Origin: Corylus avellana
Taxonomy: Eukaryota; Streptophyta; Magnoliopsida; Fagales; Betulaceae
Reading direction: 5' to 3'
NCBI RefSeq assembly: GCF_901000735.1
Contig: NC_081541.1
Location: forward strand, 8,547,055 to 8,611,054
DNA: 64,000 nt
Position 1 is the stretch's first letter. The number at the start of each line of letters is the position of its first letter. Below the pieces are notes generated by a model that did not search any database, was not told the origin of the DNA, and saw only the letters and a list, made by a program, of their open reading frames with translations. Of the stretch, positions 48,123 through 60,329 are shown piece after piece. Both the position numbers and the translations under genes were made by a program.

Positions 48123-49391
48123 ATGACGCTCCAGCTCCTTCAAGCCACTCCACACTCTCTAAGCTTGCCCAATTCGCACATTTTACCATTGGATGGCTTC
48201 CAGCCATGCTCAAGCATGGCTGAGCTCAAGCAATATCACTCCCAGCTCATCTGGCTTGGCCTCTCAGCCGACAACGACTCCATGGGCCGAGTCATCAAGT
48301 TCTGTGAGATATCCAGAAATGGTGATATGGGTTATGCTCTCCACGTCTTTGATACAATTCCCCACCCAGATGCATTCATTTACAACACCGTAATGGATGT
48401 TGCAAGGCTCTGTTGTGCCCAATAGATATACCTTCCCTTCTGTTATAAGAGCTTGTAGCAACGATAATGCTATTGAAGAAGGGAAACAAGTTCATGCCCA
48501 TGTTGTGAAATTCGGGTTTGAAGCAATGGGTTTTCTCATAACAATTTGATTTATATGTATGTGAATTTTCAGTCCTTGGACAAAGCAAGGAGGGTCTTTG
48601 ATAAGATGCTTGTGCGGAATGTCGGATATGTCCAGAGCAATTGTTTTCATGAGGCGTTTGCTTTGTTTGATAGGATGCGTGGGGAAAAAGTCATGTTGGA
48701 TAAGTTTGTGGCGGCTAGTATGTTATCTGCTTGTACAGGGTTAGGAGCTTTAGAGCAAGGGAAGTGGATACATTGGGTGCTCTCCTTGGAGCTTGTAAAA
48801 TCCACGGAGACATTGAGTTGGGAGAGTAAATAAGGAGGAGAGTAATTGAACTAGAGCCTAACAACAGCGGGTGCTATGTGTTATTAGATAATTTATATGC
48901 CAAGGCTGGTAGATGGGAAGATGTGGCTAATGTGAGGAAACTAATGAATGACAGGGGGTGAAGAAGGCGCCTGGTTTTTCTATGATTGAATTGGAGGGTG
49001 TCCTCAATGAATTCATTGCAGGTGGAAGGGCTCATCCCCAGGCTGCAGAGATTTATGCCAAAGTTGATGAGATGTTAGAACACATAAAATCTATTGGCTA
49101 TGTACCTGACAGTGATAGAGTAGTGCATTATGATCTAGATGAGGAGGAAGAGGAGGAGCAAAAGGAAAACTCCTTGTTCTACCACAGTGAAAAACTAGCA
49201 ATTGCCTTTGGCCTGTTGAAAGTCAAACAAGGACAAACTCTTCGTATCTCAAAGAACCTGCGAGTCTGTAAAGATTGTCACCATGCAACTAAGCTCATCT
49301 CAAAGGCTTATGATTGTGAAATCATTGTCAGGACAAAAATCGCTTCCACCATTTTAGAATGGGAGAGTGTTCTTGTAAAGATTACTGGTAA
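48123..49391 (+). pseudogene. PPR-DYW protein gene, decayed
   Basis: Fragments of a PLS-type pentatricopeptide repeat protein in several frames. In order: SMAELKQYHSQLIWLGL and DTIPHPDAFIYNTVM; a shifted RYTFPSVIRACSNDNAIEEG; LIYMYVNFQSLDKARRVFDK; GYVQSNCFHEAFALFDRM and SACTGLGALEQGKWIHW; then, after loss of most repeats, GACKIHGDIELGE, a stop, VIELEPNNSGCYVLLDN, the E motif KAPGFSMIELEGV, a YHSEKLAIAFGLL block and KNLRVCKDCHHATK. The terminal HHFRMGECSCKDYW motif is present but shifted by a missing base at about 49333. DYW proteins edit organellar RNA; this copy cannot encode one. Confidence 0.85.
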
Positions 49392-49687
49392 CCGGTGTCA
49401 ATATGATCAATTAATTATATGTACCTGAACAAAAATCATGTTGGAATGTTTTTGTTCCATTTCTCATACCAAACATCACATGACATGGCACTTCCTTTCG
49501 GATCCAGATTTCCAGATTACTAGTAATTTGGAAAGAAAATGTAAAAAAATCTTTATGGGTTCGCATGCCCTAACAAGTGGCGGACTGTTTGAGACCGGAT
49601 CGGACAAATGGGTCATATGGCAAATGGGCCCATAAAATTTTTAACGACAAAATTGTTGAAATATCCATCCCTTCCAAAAACACCATC
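49392..49687. other. Spacer
   Basis: Nothing recognised. Confidence 0.4.
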
Positions 49688-50560
49688 TAGGGGTGTTCAA
49701 ACGGTTATAACCGGCTATTATTGGCTATCATCGCTAACCACAACCGCCTTGGGCGGTTAGCGGTTGTAGTTATAACCGGCTTTTAGTGATTATTCAATCC
49801 AATAACTAGCGGTTATAATCGTTTTTTTTTTTAAATGAGCTTTTGGGCTTTTTAAGTGTTTTGGGCATTTAATTTGCTTATTTTTTAGGCTTATTTTAAG
49901 GGTTTAAGGCCAAAATGTTCTAAAAAAGATGGGAAAAAAAATTCTGTTTTTTGGGTTTCATCTTATTCTCCCTCCAAAACATGCCGTTTTGGAGAATAAT
50001 ATATATATATATTATTCTCCCTCCTAATATATATATATATAAAGGCGGTTAGCGGTTATAACCGTCTTACCCTACCCCTAAAACCATTGAATAGAGATTT
50101 TCAGTTGCCTCAAGCGTCAGACATCTGACTTTTTTTTTTTTTTTAATTTGTTTTTTAAATTGAAGAAAAAAGATATTAAAGGAGAATCTAAATTTGAGGT
50201 ATTAGTACTAAATTTGAAGTATTAACACCAAATTTAGGATGATAAAATCACTTTTAGGTGATACCATCTCTAAAGGGTTAACCTTCTACCCCTATGTTTT
50301 AGTTTTAAATTCAAAAATAAGTTTTAAGACATTAAAAACTAAATATTAACTCATTAAAATTTAATAAAAACAAAAAAACAAAAAACAAAAACAAAATTTT
50401 TATTATTATTATTATTTTAATATTTGTCCTACGCTAGGCTGCCAAAATAGCAGGACTCAAAACCATTAACCACAACCACCTAACGGTTTTTAATAATCAA
50501 CCATCAAAGCGATTAGCGATTATAAGCGGCGATTATAACCGACCCGCTTGAACACCCCTA
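49688..50560. mobile_element. hAT-like foldback MITE
   Basis: An 873-bp element with ends TAGGGGTGTTCAAACGG and the complement of GCTTGAACACCCCTA. The interior repeats AGCGGTTATAACCG-type words in both orientations (49697-49820, 50042-50070, 50460-50545). Flanks ACACCATC and CCTGCATC agree at 5 of 8 bases, a weak 8-bp target duplication as expected for hAT. A large homopolymer-rich centre has no coding capacity. Confidence 0.75.
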
Positions 50561-53068
50561 CCTGCATCTATCCGATTGGATTGGTACAACTTTGTGAAGG
50601 ACTGGGTCATCGAGTCAATCCTTCTTTGTTTTTGGGGTTCGGAGACCCACTGAGTCAACTTGGTGGGTTTCTCTATTGTGTATGATTTTTTGAGGGGTTC
50701 TTGGAAGAAATGTAAAATAAAAAGTCAGAGCCAAAGACCCACCCTCGCTTAAAGGAGCGTGGGAAACACGACCGTCAGAGACCTTCTACTTCAGTACTTC
50801 GCCACCTAAGGCGCGTAGATTTTGTTTTTCTAAATTCATTAATTTTAATAAAATAAAAATGTTAAATTTTGGTTCGAGTAAAAACCCTAAAACGCGGGCG
50901 GGTCGAGTTAGAACCTTGCTCACCCACTCGCGAGTCGCGACTCGCACGATTCCGAAACCCATCCCACCTCGTTCTTCTTCCTTTCGCCCAAATTTCTTCT
51001 CTGATTTTTCTCCAAAAATTTTCTGTTTCCTCTAAGCATTGATTGCCGACTACTGATTCGGCGCTCGTTTTTCCGATTCCCCACCCTTTTGCGGGTATGC
51101 AGTATCGGACGATCTTACAATTCAGAGGTTAAAGAAAAAATTATTTTTATTTTATATGAATATATTTGAGTCTTAAATGGAATCAGTTTTTTTTTTTTTT
51201 TCATTATCATTCAGAGAAATTTCTTTGGTGTTAGCTTAGTCTGTTATGGATAACATTGTCTTTGTGAGATTTCTAATCATAGCTTTTATTTGCTTCTTGA
51301 TAATGTCATTTGAGGATGCTTAGAAAGCAATGATGAGTACAATGTTGTTGGGTACAATGTTGCTGGTCTCTCTCTACTTTGGTGTCAGTTTTCTACTGCT
51401 ACCCTGCATAGTTTCTTTGTTAGTTTCATAGCTTGGTTTTTGTGGGATTGCTTGGTGTTTATCTCTGAGTTTTGATGTGTTCCATTGATTTCTTAATAGG
51501 GGTAAAGTAGCAAACCAATTATAGTTGCTCATATAGATTCCCTTAAATCTCAAAGAGGAACTTTTCTCCAAAGTTACATATGTCTAAGTTGCTTATTGGG
51601 CATGTCCTTTTTCTGGCTCTCTCAAAGATTTATTTAAAAAAAAAAAGGTCTTCTGGGTCTCTCTCTATACCTATAACAATTGGCGTGTCTGAAAAACTGA
51701 ATGTATATAGTTTACCAAAATTCATGATTTGATAAACCTGTGAAATTGGTCAGGACACCCAAGCATACTTTCTCAAACAGCAAATAGTGCGATTGTATTT
51801 TGCTGATCACAATGTAAGAAGTCTTTGTGTGCTTGTTGCATCACCTTTAAACAAATTTCTACCTATAGATTGTGTAATATGGTGTGGGCTGATTCATCGT
51901 CATAAAAAAAATAATAATAATAATAAAAAAAAGAATAGTGTGATCTGTTAAACTTATGAATAACTTTTTAGTCTCAAGTGTTTGGGTTAATTATGTCTTC
52001 GCCATAGCTCTTATCTCTTTAGAGTTGTTCATCTAAGTTGATTTCGTCAATCTTATTTGCTGTATGTTGTTTTACAACAATTTATTCTTTTTTAAATTAT
52101 TATTGTTAACCCCATTGACCTTAAAATCAGTTCATTTTAGGTTGAAGGTCTCATTCTAGAAACCTGAGGAAGTAACTCCGAGCAAGCAGGGTTATCTGTT
52201 TTTTCAAGTGGGCATGCAGCTGACACTTTCTGCTGTTAGAGAGTTTTTGGCACATGGGACTGCCAATGTATGTAGTTTAACTGGCATTCCTAATTCCTCC
52301 ATGAAAAAATTTCAACACCTAACAATTGGGAAGAGAAAAAAATCTTAAATGCTCATTCAAATCAAATTCTGTAAAAATTGATATATGAGGACTCAAGAAT
52401 TTTCTCTTTAAGTTGAAAAATATAATTAAGGTTAGATCCCATGCAAACTTTTAAGAATTTTGAATGGTATCTAGACCTTATTTTGATCCCAGTCCAGACC
52501 GAGTTTGATACATGGACAATAATGTTTGTATTTCTTTGACAGAAGTTTCCATTCTGAGTGCCTTGTTTTGATAGATTTCATTTGACCAGTTAAATGAAAT
52601 TCTATGTCAACAGCTATCTCTTGTAGTAAAGCTTGTGAAAGAGATGTCATGTCAGTTTTATCTGTCTTTTCTGCCTCCCTCCTTTTGATGCTTCTTTGTG
52701 CTTACCTCTCCTATTGTTGTTGGATCATTTCAAGCCATTCTCTTATCGATGACCTATATGACTGCTCTTACATCAACACAAATGACCTCGAGTACAATCT
52801 TGCTTTTCATGCTCTTTTCATGGATCTTTTCCCCACTTTTTGTTGTATTGATATTAGTTCCTTGATTGTGTAACTCATGCTGTTGTAGTTAAGAAAATCA
52901 TGTTTGCTAGTGCCTTTGCCTGCACTTGTGAAATATGGAAGGCTTTTGAATTGTGGAAATACACTAGGTGTTGGTATATCTTATACTGTAGCTGTTGGTA
53001 TATCTTTCCTGACATTTTTTTTTTTTTTTTTGTGCCTATTGCAGCAGACTAATCAGATACAGATAACA
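50561..53068 (+). other. 5' region of the hAT-derived gene
   Basis: A C/T-rich stretch at 50970-51100 followed by GGGTATGCAG looks like a first untranslated exon and donor. The rest to 53040 would then be 5' intron, ending in the T-rich acceptor TTGCAGCAG (53040-53048). Low-complexity A/T runs occur at 51631 and 51905. The short open frames inside (52604, 52904) have no recognised homology. Confidence 0.4.
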
Positions 53069-53095
53069 ATGGCCCGAGTACAAGTTTTTGAATGA
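53069..53095 (+). promoter_or_regulatory. Short upstream ORF overlapping the main start
   Basis: ATG GCC CGA...TTT GAA TGA encodes MARVQVFE. Its stop overlaps the ATG at 53092 as ATGA, so termination and re-initiation are one base apart. Whether it lowers translation of the main frame is inference. Confidence 0.55.
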
Positions 53096-56000
53096 TTGAA
53101 TTCATGGCCCGTTCCTGTGGAATTGTTGACCCTGGATGGGAGCATGGCATTGCTCAAGATGAGAAGAAGAAGAAGGTTAAATGCAATTACTGTGGGAAAG
53201 TAGTTAGTGGGGGAATATACAGGTTAAAACAACATTTAGCTCGACTTTCTGGGGAAGTAACTTATTGTGAGAAGGCTCCAGAAGAAGTATGCCTGAGAAT
53301 GAAAGAAAATTTGGAAGAATGTCGTTCCAATAAAAAAGCAAGACAGTCTGAAGACTTGGGACAAGTGAATTTAAATTTCCATGCCAACAATGATGAAGAG
53401 GAAGTGCATGTTGGGTATAGAAGCAAAGGAAAGCAATTGATGGTTGATAGAAATCTGTCTAGTGATACAAATTTGGCTGCAAACTTGACTCCTCTTCGCT
53501 CACTGGGGTATGTTGACCCTGGGTGGGAACATGGTGTTGCTCAGGATGAGAGGAAGAAGAAGGTAAAATGCAATTATTGTGAGAAAATAGTTAGTGGAGG
53601 TATTAATCGGTTCAAACAACATCTGGCTAGAATTCCTGGAGAAGTAGCACCTTGTAAACATGCTCCTGAGGAAGTTTATCTCACAATCAAAGAGAATATG
53701 AAATGGCATCGTACTGGTAGAAGACACAGACAACCAGATACTAGTGAATTATCGGCCTTCTTTATGCTGGCAGACAATGAAAATGAAGAGGTTGAAAAAG
53801 AAGAGGTTGCTCTGCATCATAGCCTGGTTGATGGTGATAGAAGATTGAGCAAAGATTTGAGAAAGGCAGTCAAGGGGATGTCTCCTACTAGTGGTTCTGA
53901 ACCGTCATTTAAAAGATCAAGATTGGATTCTCTTTTTCTGAAAACCCCAAAGACTCATACACCACAATCTTACAAACAAGTAAAAGTAAATACAGGGTCC
54001 AATAAAAAATCTGGCGATGAAGTTTTCTCTGCAATTTGCAAATTTTTTTACTATGCAGGAGTTCCTTCAGAAGCAGCAGATTCCATATATTTCCATAAGA
54101 TGCTGGAGTTGGTTGGTCAATATGGTCAGGGTTTGGCATGCCCTCGGAACCAACTGATATCTGATCAGTCTCTGCAGGAGGAAATTGCAACAATTAAAAA
54201 CTACTACCTAGTTGATTATAAGGCCTCCTGGGCAATCACTGGTTGTTCTATACTGGCAGACAGTTGGAGAGATATGCAGGGTAGGACTTTAATTAACTTT
54301 TTGGTTTCTTGCCCCCATAGTGTTTATTTCGTTACTTCAGTTGATGCCACTGATGTAGTAGAAGATGCTTCTAATTTGTTTAAGCTACTGGACAAAGTGG
54401 TGGAAGAGATTGGTGAGGAAAATGTGGTGCAGGTATTTTGTTTTATTCCAATTTTCAAGTAGTTCCTTGCCTGAAATAATCTTCTGCTAGCACTAAATTT
54501 GCTTTCTTCCTCCTGCCTCTTGTTAGGTGATCACTGAGGATACTCCCAGTTATAAAGCTGCAGGGAAGATGCTCGAAGAGAAGAGAAGGAAGTTATTCTG
54601 GACTCCATGTGCCACCTATTGTATTGATCGGATGCTTCAAGATTTTTTGAAGATAAGATGTGTAGGAGAATGCATGGAGAAGGGGCAACAAATTACGAAG
54701 GTCATTTACAACCAAATTTGGTTGTTAAATCTTATGAAGAGTGAATTCACTGGAGGAGAACTTCTGAGGCCAGCCATTACTCGGTCCGTCTCCAACTTTG
54801 CTACTTTGCAAAGCTTGCAGGAGCACAAGGTTGGTCTGAGAAAAATGTTTCTATCAAACAAATGGATTTCATCTCAGTTCTCCAAATCAGGCCTGGGAAA
54901 AGAGGTCGAAAATGTCGTTTTAAATGCTACGTTCTGGAAGAAGGTGCAGTATGTTTTAAAATCAGTGGAGCCAATATTACAAGTGCTTCAAAAGGTTGAT
55001 AATGGTGAAAGCTTGTCGATGTCATCTATATATAATGACATGTACAGAGCAAAGCTTGCTATCAAGTCCATCCATGGTGATGATGTACGTAAATATGGAC
55101 CATTCTGGAGTGCGATAGACCGCCACTGGAGTTCATTGTTTTACCATCCCCTATATATGGCTGCTTACTTCTTAAATCCATCGTACAGATATCACTCTGA
55201 TTTTATGGCGGTAGGGGAAACAATGACTATTGATTGATTACATATACATATGGGGTTTCTTTCCTAACTAAATATTTGTTTTATATGGATGTAGCATTCA
55301 GAGGTGATGCGTGGACTTAATGAATGCATAACCCGGCTGGAGCCAGACAATATGAGAAGGATTTCCGCATCTATGCAGGCAACGATTTCCTTACCGAGCT
55401 TACCATTTGCTGTGTCCTAAATATTTTGTGTCTAAAACTTTACCATATGAATTTCGCAGATTTCTGATTATACTTCCGCAAAAGCTGATTTTGGTACTGA
55501 ATTGGCAATCAGTACAAGAACAGAGCTTGATCCAGGTGATAGCATTAAACTGCGTTGTTACTCATTTGAGAATTTTATATATAGGTGCATGCACTCATGT
55601 GGAGTATGTGGATATGGTACTTCTATTGCATCATATAATCTTGAAGTGACAGTGATTTTTTTCCCTACTAGCTGCTTGGTGGCAACAACATGGGATAAGT
55701 TGCTTAGAGCTGCAACGAATAGCTGTACGCATATTAAGTCAGACATGCTCATCCTTTGGGTGCGAACACAAATGGAGCATATTTGATCAGATATACAGCC
55801 AAAGGCACAATCGTTTAGCGCAGAAAAGATTAGATGACCTTATCTATGTTCACTACAACTTGCGGCTTAGAGAACGCCAATCAAGGGAAAGGGTCAACGA
55901 ATTCTCTCCAGACAATGTACTCGTAGAATGGTTACTAGATGACTGGATTGTAGAAGCGGAGAAACAAGCCTTGCAAGAAAATGAGGTATTCAAACTCACA

Positions 56001-56581
56001 TTTTTTCACGTGTAAAGGGTTGTGGGAATTGGGTTGCACATGTTGGTTGATTTGGCCAACTAAAGGTGCTTGTTATGTGCAAGGATGCACTATGTTGCAT
56101 ATCATTTTAACTTGTAGGGTGCTTTCAATCCACTACATTTATTAATCCAATGATATTCAATTACAAAATCTTTTTCCTATGAGCTGAAGGATGATTCTGA
56201 TGAGGGCATGGTACAAAGAATGTGTGACATGAAGCTGATTTTCTCATATTTAAAAGCTTCACCTCCATGCTTATCAAAGGAAATAATGCTACTCTTTTGA
56301 AAATGAATAAGTTCTAGTTTTACTTGGGCAAATTTGACTGACAACTTCTCATTGTTCTTTTGTAGGAAATCCTTTATAATGGAACGAAGCAGCTTGATGC
56401 TTATGAGAATGATTTGGTTGATTATCAAGATGGAACTGCAGAGGCTAGAAAGGGATGCCTTGAGCTGGCCAATATGGCCGATATAAAACCCTTGGATGTT
56501 AATCCTGCAAATTCCGGCGCTGCCACTGATGATGATGATGCTGCTGACATAGATTTTCTTGATGATGATTTGAGTGATTAG
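53092..56581 (+). CDS. Domesticated hAT transposase-like protein with two BED zinc fingers
   Basis: Six exons: 53092-54432, 54527-55210, 55295-55378, 55460-55535, 55672-55985, 56366-56581; 904 residues. Two BED fingers in tandem: VDPGWEHGIAQDEKKKKVKC and CNYCGKVVSGG (about 12-70), then VDPGWEHGVAQDERKKKVKC and CNYCEKIVSGG (about 140-200). A DUF659 region follows (about 315-447, ADSIYFHKMLELVGQYG, ILADSWRDMQGRTLINFL). A C-terminal hAT dimerisation region includes SCLELQRIAVRIL and LIYVHYNLRLRERQ. The tail is acidic. Intact over six exons without terminal inverted repeats nearby, it looks like a host gene rather than a mobile element; from memory the Arabidopsis counterpart is At3g17450. Intron 3 has a GC donor. 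DNA binding is likely; targets are unknown. Met5 (53104) is an alternative start. Confidence 0.9.
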
Positions 56582-57002
56582 TCGACTCTTATGGTTCAAC
56601 TAACTCGGAAAGAAGTAATGTATCTACATGATGCTGTTACAGTAATTAGATTAAAGATGATGAGAAGTTCACTTTGTAGATTTGCCAGGCAGCTTCTCTC
56701 TTTGTAATCCAAACAATCAATATAAAGATGCCTCTTTTACACTAAAGCATGTGTCCTCCTCCTCCTCCTCCTCCTCTTGTTTTACTTCTCTCTTTCAATT
56801 ATTATGTGTTCTCCTTTATATAAAAGTTATTTTATGCACATTTTTGGTACCTATCTCGTGCAGCCTGAATTGCCACACTTCTGATAATCTATGACAATTT
56901 TGTGAAATCTCTTGGATAATTACTGTTCCTATCAAGGAGCTTGATTACTCTCAGTTTATGTGACAAAAGGGATGAGTTATGTTCTAGAAAAATGTCTTCA
57001 AT
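56582..57002. other. 3' flank of the hAT-derived gene
   Basis: 3' region with a (CCT)n run at 56755-56775. No gene. Confidence 0.5.
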
Positions 57003-57120
57003 AAGTAGCTCAATCGGCTGGGGACCATGCCTCATAAAACGGAGATCACTAGTTCGAATTCCCTTCTCCTTCTCCTTGTGATGTCAAAAAAATAAAATAA
57101 AATAAAATAAATAAAAAACT
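57003..57120 (+). mobile_element. tRNA-derived SINE
   Basis: Box A TAGCTCAATCGG (57006-57017) and box B AGTTCGAATTCC (57051-57062), 33 bases apart, with CCTCATAAAACGG between them resembling a CAT-anticodon (Met-type) arm. The body ends in a (TAAAA)n tail (57086-57117). This is the best copy of the family found as fragments at 22678, 26209, 26395 and 30546. A target-site duplication is not clear. Confidence 0.7.
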
Positions 57121-57911
57121 AAGTATAATACACCTAATTAATGTGAGACTTAATTTTCCGAAGTGTCTTAAATTATAAGACTCAATTTGGCGTTATGCTT
57201 TACCGTTGAGTTAATTCGGTCTTTGTTTAAGCAGACAAAACTAAACTAAAATAAAACTTTTGGGGGGAGTAAAGAGTTAATTTTCAATTTTGGATGAATT
57301 AATTCGGGTCAGACTGCCCTAGACTTTGATGTGGGCTCCTCAGTTGGGCCCTTCTATCTCTGTGGGCTCTGATAGGCCTTTATCAATTTCATAATGACTC
57401 TACAAGTCCAAAACCCTAATAACGCAGAACCTCTCTCCTTCTCTCTCTCTCTCTCTCTGTCTCTCTCCCCCTCCCTCCCTCTCTCTTTCTTTCTCGCTGT
57501 GCTCGGTGCCTACCACAGGTACCGTTACCTAGTTTCGGTCCTCTTTCTTTCTCCAATTCTTTGATTTGATTCTTGTGTTTATCTTCTTTAGTGATCGTTT
57601 TTCTAATTCTCCGTTTGGTTTCTGAGAAAACGTTGCAAAACGAAGCACTTAAAGTTTCAAACTTTTGCTTTAATTAAGCTTAGTACAACGTTTTTAGCAA
57701 ATCCCAGTTGGGTTAACAACCAACTGGGATAAACGAAGCACTCATTGTTTGCTTAACAACCAATCGGAAGGTGATAACTGATTGGGGCTCAGCTGGTTTT
57801 TATTTATTTTGCTTTGGCATCTTTTCATGTTGATGGTATATATGCAAGCTTGAGTTTGATTATGTTTTTCTAATTTGATTTGATTTTTTTTTTTTTTTTT
57901 TTGTAAAGAGA
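57121..57911 (+). promoter_or_regulatory. 5' region of FCF2
   Basis: A (CT)n-rich leader at 57430-57500 is followed by CACAGGTACCG, a likely first-exon donor at about 57519. The sequence up to the T-run ending TTGTAAAG (57909) would be a leader intron. An inverted pair, CCCAGTTGGGTTAACAACCAACTGGG, lies around 57703-57728. Confidence 0.5.
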
Positions 57912-57920
57912 ATGCCTGAG

Positions 57921-57955
<35 letters not shown>

Positions 57956-59966
57956 GGTGCCGAATTTGTCATCAGGAACCCATAATGGGTCTGATAGCAA
58001 ATCTCAAGATCAACCTGAAACTAGTGCACTTTGGAAACCCAATTCCGAGCTTGTTGATGGGCTTTTTGTCCCACCGAATGACCCAAAAAAGTTAAACAAA
58101 TTGATGAGAACGCAACTCAAAGATACTACTGGGAAGAGTTGGTATGTCTGTGTTTCAGCAACATTTTATTTTAGCTTTTGTTATTATATTTTCTTTTCAC
58201 ATGATTGGTTGCTGAGAAAATAGAGGAAAGACTTGAATTTCGTGAACTTTGCTGTTTTTTGTTTCAAACGAGTTAATGAATTTGGTTATTTGGGTTTCAA
58301 CTAGCAAAATTCTTTCATCTGGAAGTATTTGTTTTTCTTCCTCCCTCACATTTCTTGGCAACCATTCAAGGTTAAATAATGATTGGATTCTGATTTTTTT
58401 TTTCCTTATTGTTTGTTGTAAAATGTACATAGGTTTGACATGCCTGCAAAAACCATCACTCCAGAGGTCGAAAAAGATCTGCGGTTACTGAAGGTACGGT
58501 GTCGTTGAGGAGTTGTTTGTAGATTAAGTCATTTTATATATCTAAACCACTATGCCTAAATAGATGAACCTATGCATACATATACTTATGCATGTAGAAT
58601 TAATTAAGAGCTTATTCTGATTGCCTGAATATACTTGCAGTGATTTATGGGTTATCAAGATAATAGGGATAGTGGACACACCCTTACGGAATGTGATGGG
58701 TAATCCACGTGCTAGGAGTGATTAGAATTTGTAGCTTAGGCAGATCATTATACTCTAATTTCTTTTAAAAGAACTTGCCGTCTGGACTTCTGAATTTATG
58801 CTTGTGTTGACCATTGCAGTTGCGAAGTGCCATGGATCCTAAGAGGCACTACAAGAAGGGTGATTCAAAATCAAAAACGCTGCCCAAGTATTTCCAGGTA
58901 AGTCTATTTGTAATCTCTGGACTAATTGTGTGGTGTGTGACATGTTGGAGTAGTGTAAGTATGATTTGAGTGTCTTCTCCTCTTGGTGGTGTATATTTTG
59001 TTATTGCTTGGCTAGTTCTTATAACATTTGGTTTTTCAACCATTAGGTGGGCACAGTGGTAGAGCCAGCATCAGAATTCTTCACAGGTAGACTAACAAAG
59101 AAGGAGAGAAAGGCAACGCTTGCAGATGAGTTGCTATCTGATCATACCCTTGCTCAGTACAGGTAAGATATGAAGCAGTCTTGTTTTTGGTTTAAAAGCC
59201 ATATCACAGCATGGTGTGTGGTGATTGAAAAGTAAAACATATCAATCTACATTATGCGGTTTGATCTTATCTTTCGTAGAAATGTGTTTTTTTGCCTAGG
59301 AAGTGTGCTTTGGCTTTGCGATTTCACAGGCCAAACATGTGTTTTTAAGCAATTTGTGGAAAGTTGTCCATTTTGGAACAAAAATGACGGTTTGAAAACA
59401 TTGAAAAATCCACGACTATGTTTGTTTGTGTTTTTATTTTCTGTTCAAACAAAAAAACACCCCTCTAAATCACATTATCAAACCACAAGCAAGGACAATT
59501 TGAAAGGCCGAACTGCATGCCAAACACTTAACTGCATTTATGAAAATCATATTTTCATTAACTCTGTATTGAAATCACTGTTTTTTTTTCAAATCACACG
59601 TCTTGAAATTACTGAACCAAACGGACACAATCTTGGTAGCTATGCTTTTTACTTCTAGAAATTATTCCCAGCAGAAACTTGGTCAGAACTCACTACAGTT
59701 TGCCAAATTGGAATTTATTTGAATATTTCGAATGCTGGTGTAATGCAAAGAGCACAGTTAATTTTAACAATCCTCGATTGTATTCGATTAACATTTTTGA
59801 ATAGCGAGAATATCTCTCTATGAAATGAGTGTTCTTAAATTTGGAAACCTTTTGCAGGAAGCGCAAGGTTCGAGAGATTGAAGAAAAAAATCGACCAGCT
59901 GGGAATGATAAGTGGAAGAGAAAGGCTGGACAGTCACGGAAGCGTGGAAAGCAAAGAAGGCACTGA
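57912..59966 (+). CDS. rRNA-processing protein FCF2
   Basis: Five exons: 57912-58141, 58433-58493, 58820-58897, 59047-59162, 59858-59966; 197 residues. Fcf2 family (yeast Fcf2, human DNTTIP2/TdIF2 C-terminal domain), a small-subunit processome factor for early cleavages of pre-rRNA in the nucleolus. Seen here: the family signature SWFDMPAKTITPEVEKDLRL (about 75-94), then LRSAMDPKRHYKKGD, PKYFQVGTVVEPASEFFTGR, LTKKERKATLADELLSD and a strongly basic tail (KRKVREIEEKNRP, RKRGKQRRH). The N-terminus is shorter and less conserved, as expected for plant forms. Arabidopsis has a similar Fcf2 protein. All splice sites are GT-AG and the frame is intact. Confidence 0.92.
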
Positions 59967-60329
59967 TAGACATATCTTCACTATTTTTTTTATCAGATTT
60001 TTCTGCATCATATTGGTAAGATTATTACTGCCAATGCTAAGTTAACCAGAGAAAGATGTAACAAAAATGAGATATTTGTATCAAAAGATGCATGAGAAAC
60101 AGAATTCGTTGATCTGATCATGGCTATATTTTCATGTGCTGTAGTACAATGATTTTGGCTCTTACTGTAGTTTGTATCTAGACAAGCCAATATATGGATG
60201 ATTTATTTCTTTTCTCATGCCAGTCTCCGGAGAAAACAAATGCACATGGAATGTGGTAACATTCTCCGTAACTGGCCCTCCAAGGAGAGGAGAAAGGTCA
60301 CACACTAGCTGAGAGAAAAAAAAAAAAAA
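59967..60329. other. 3' flank of FCF2
   Basis: 3' region and a poly(A) run (60315-60338). No gene. Confidence 0.4.

Noticed and set aside
57006..57062. Possible functional tRNA gene
   Set aside because: Box A and box B are present, but the arms do not fold into a cloverleaf, the acceptor stem is missing and an A-rich tail follows; a SINE fits better.
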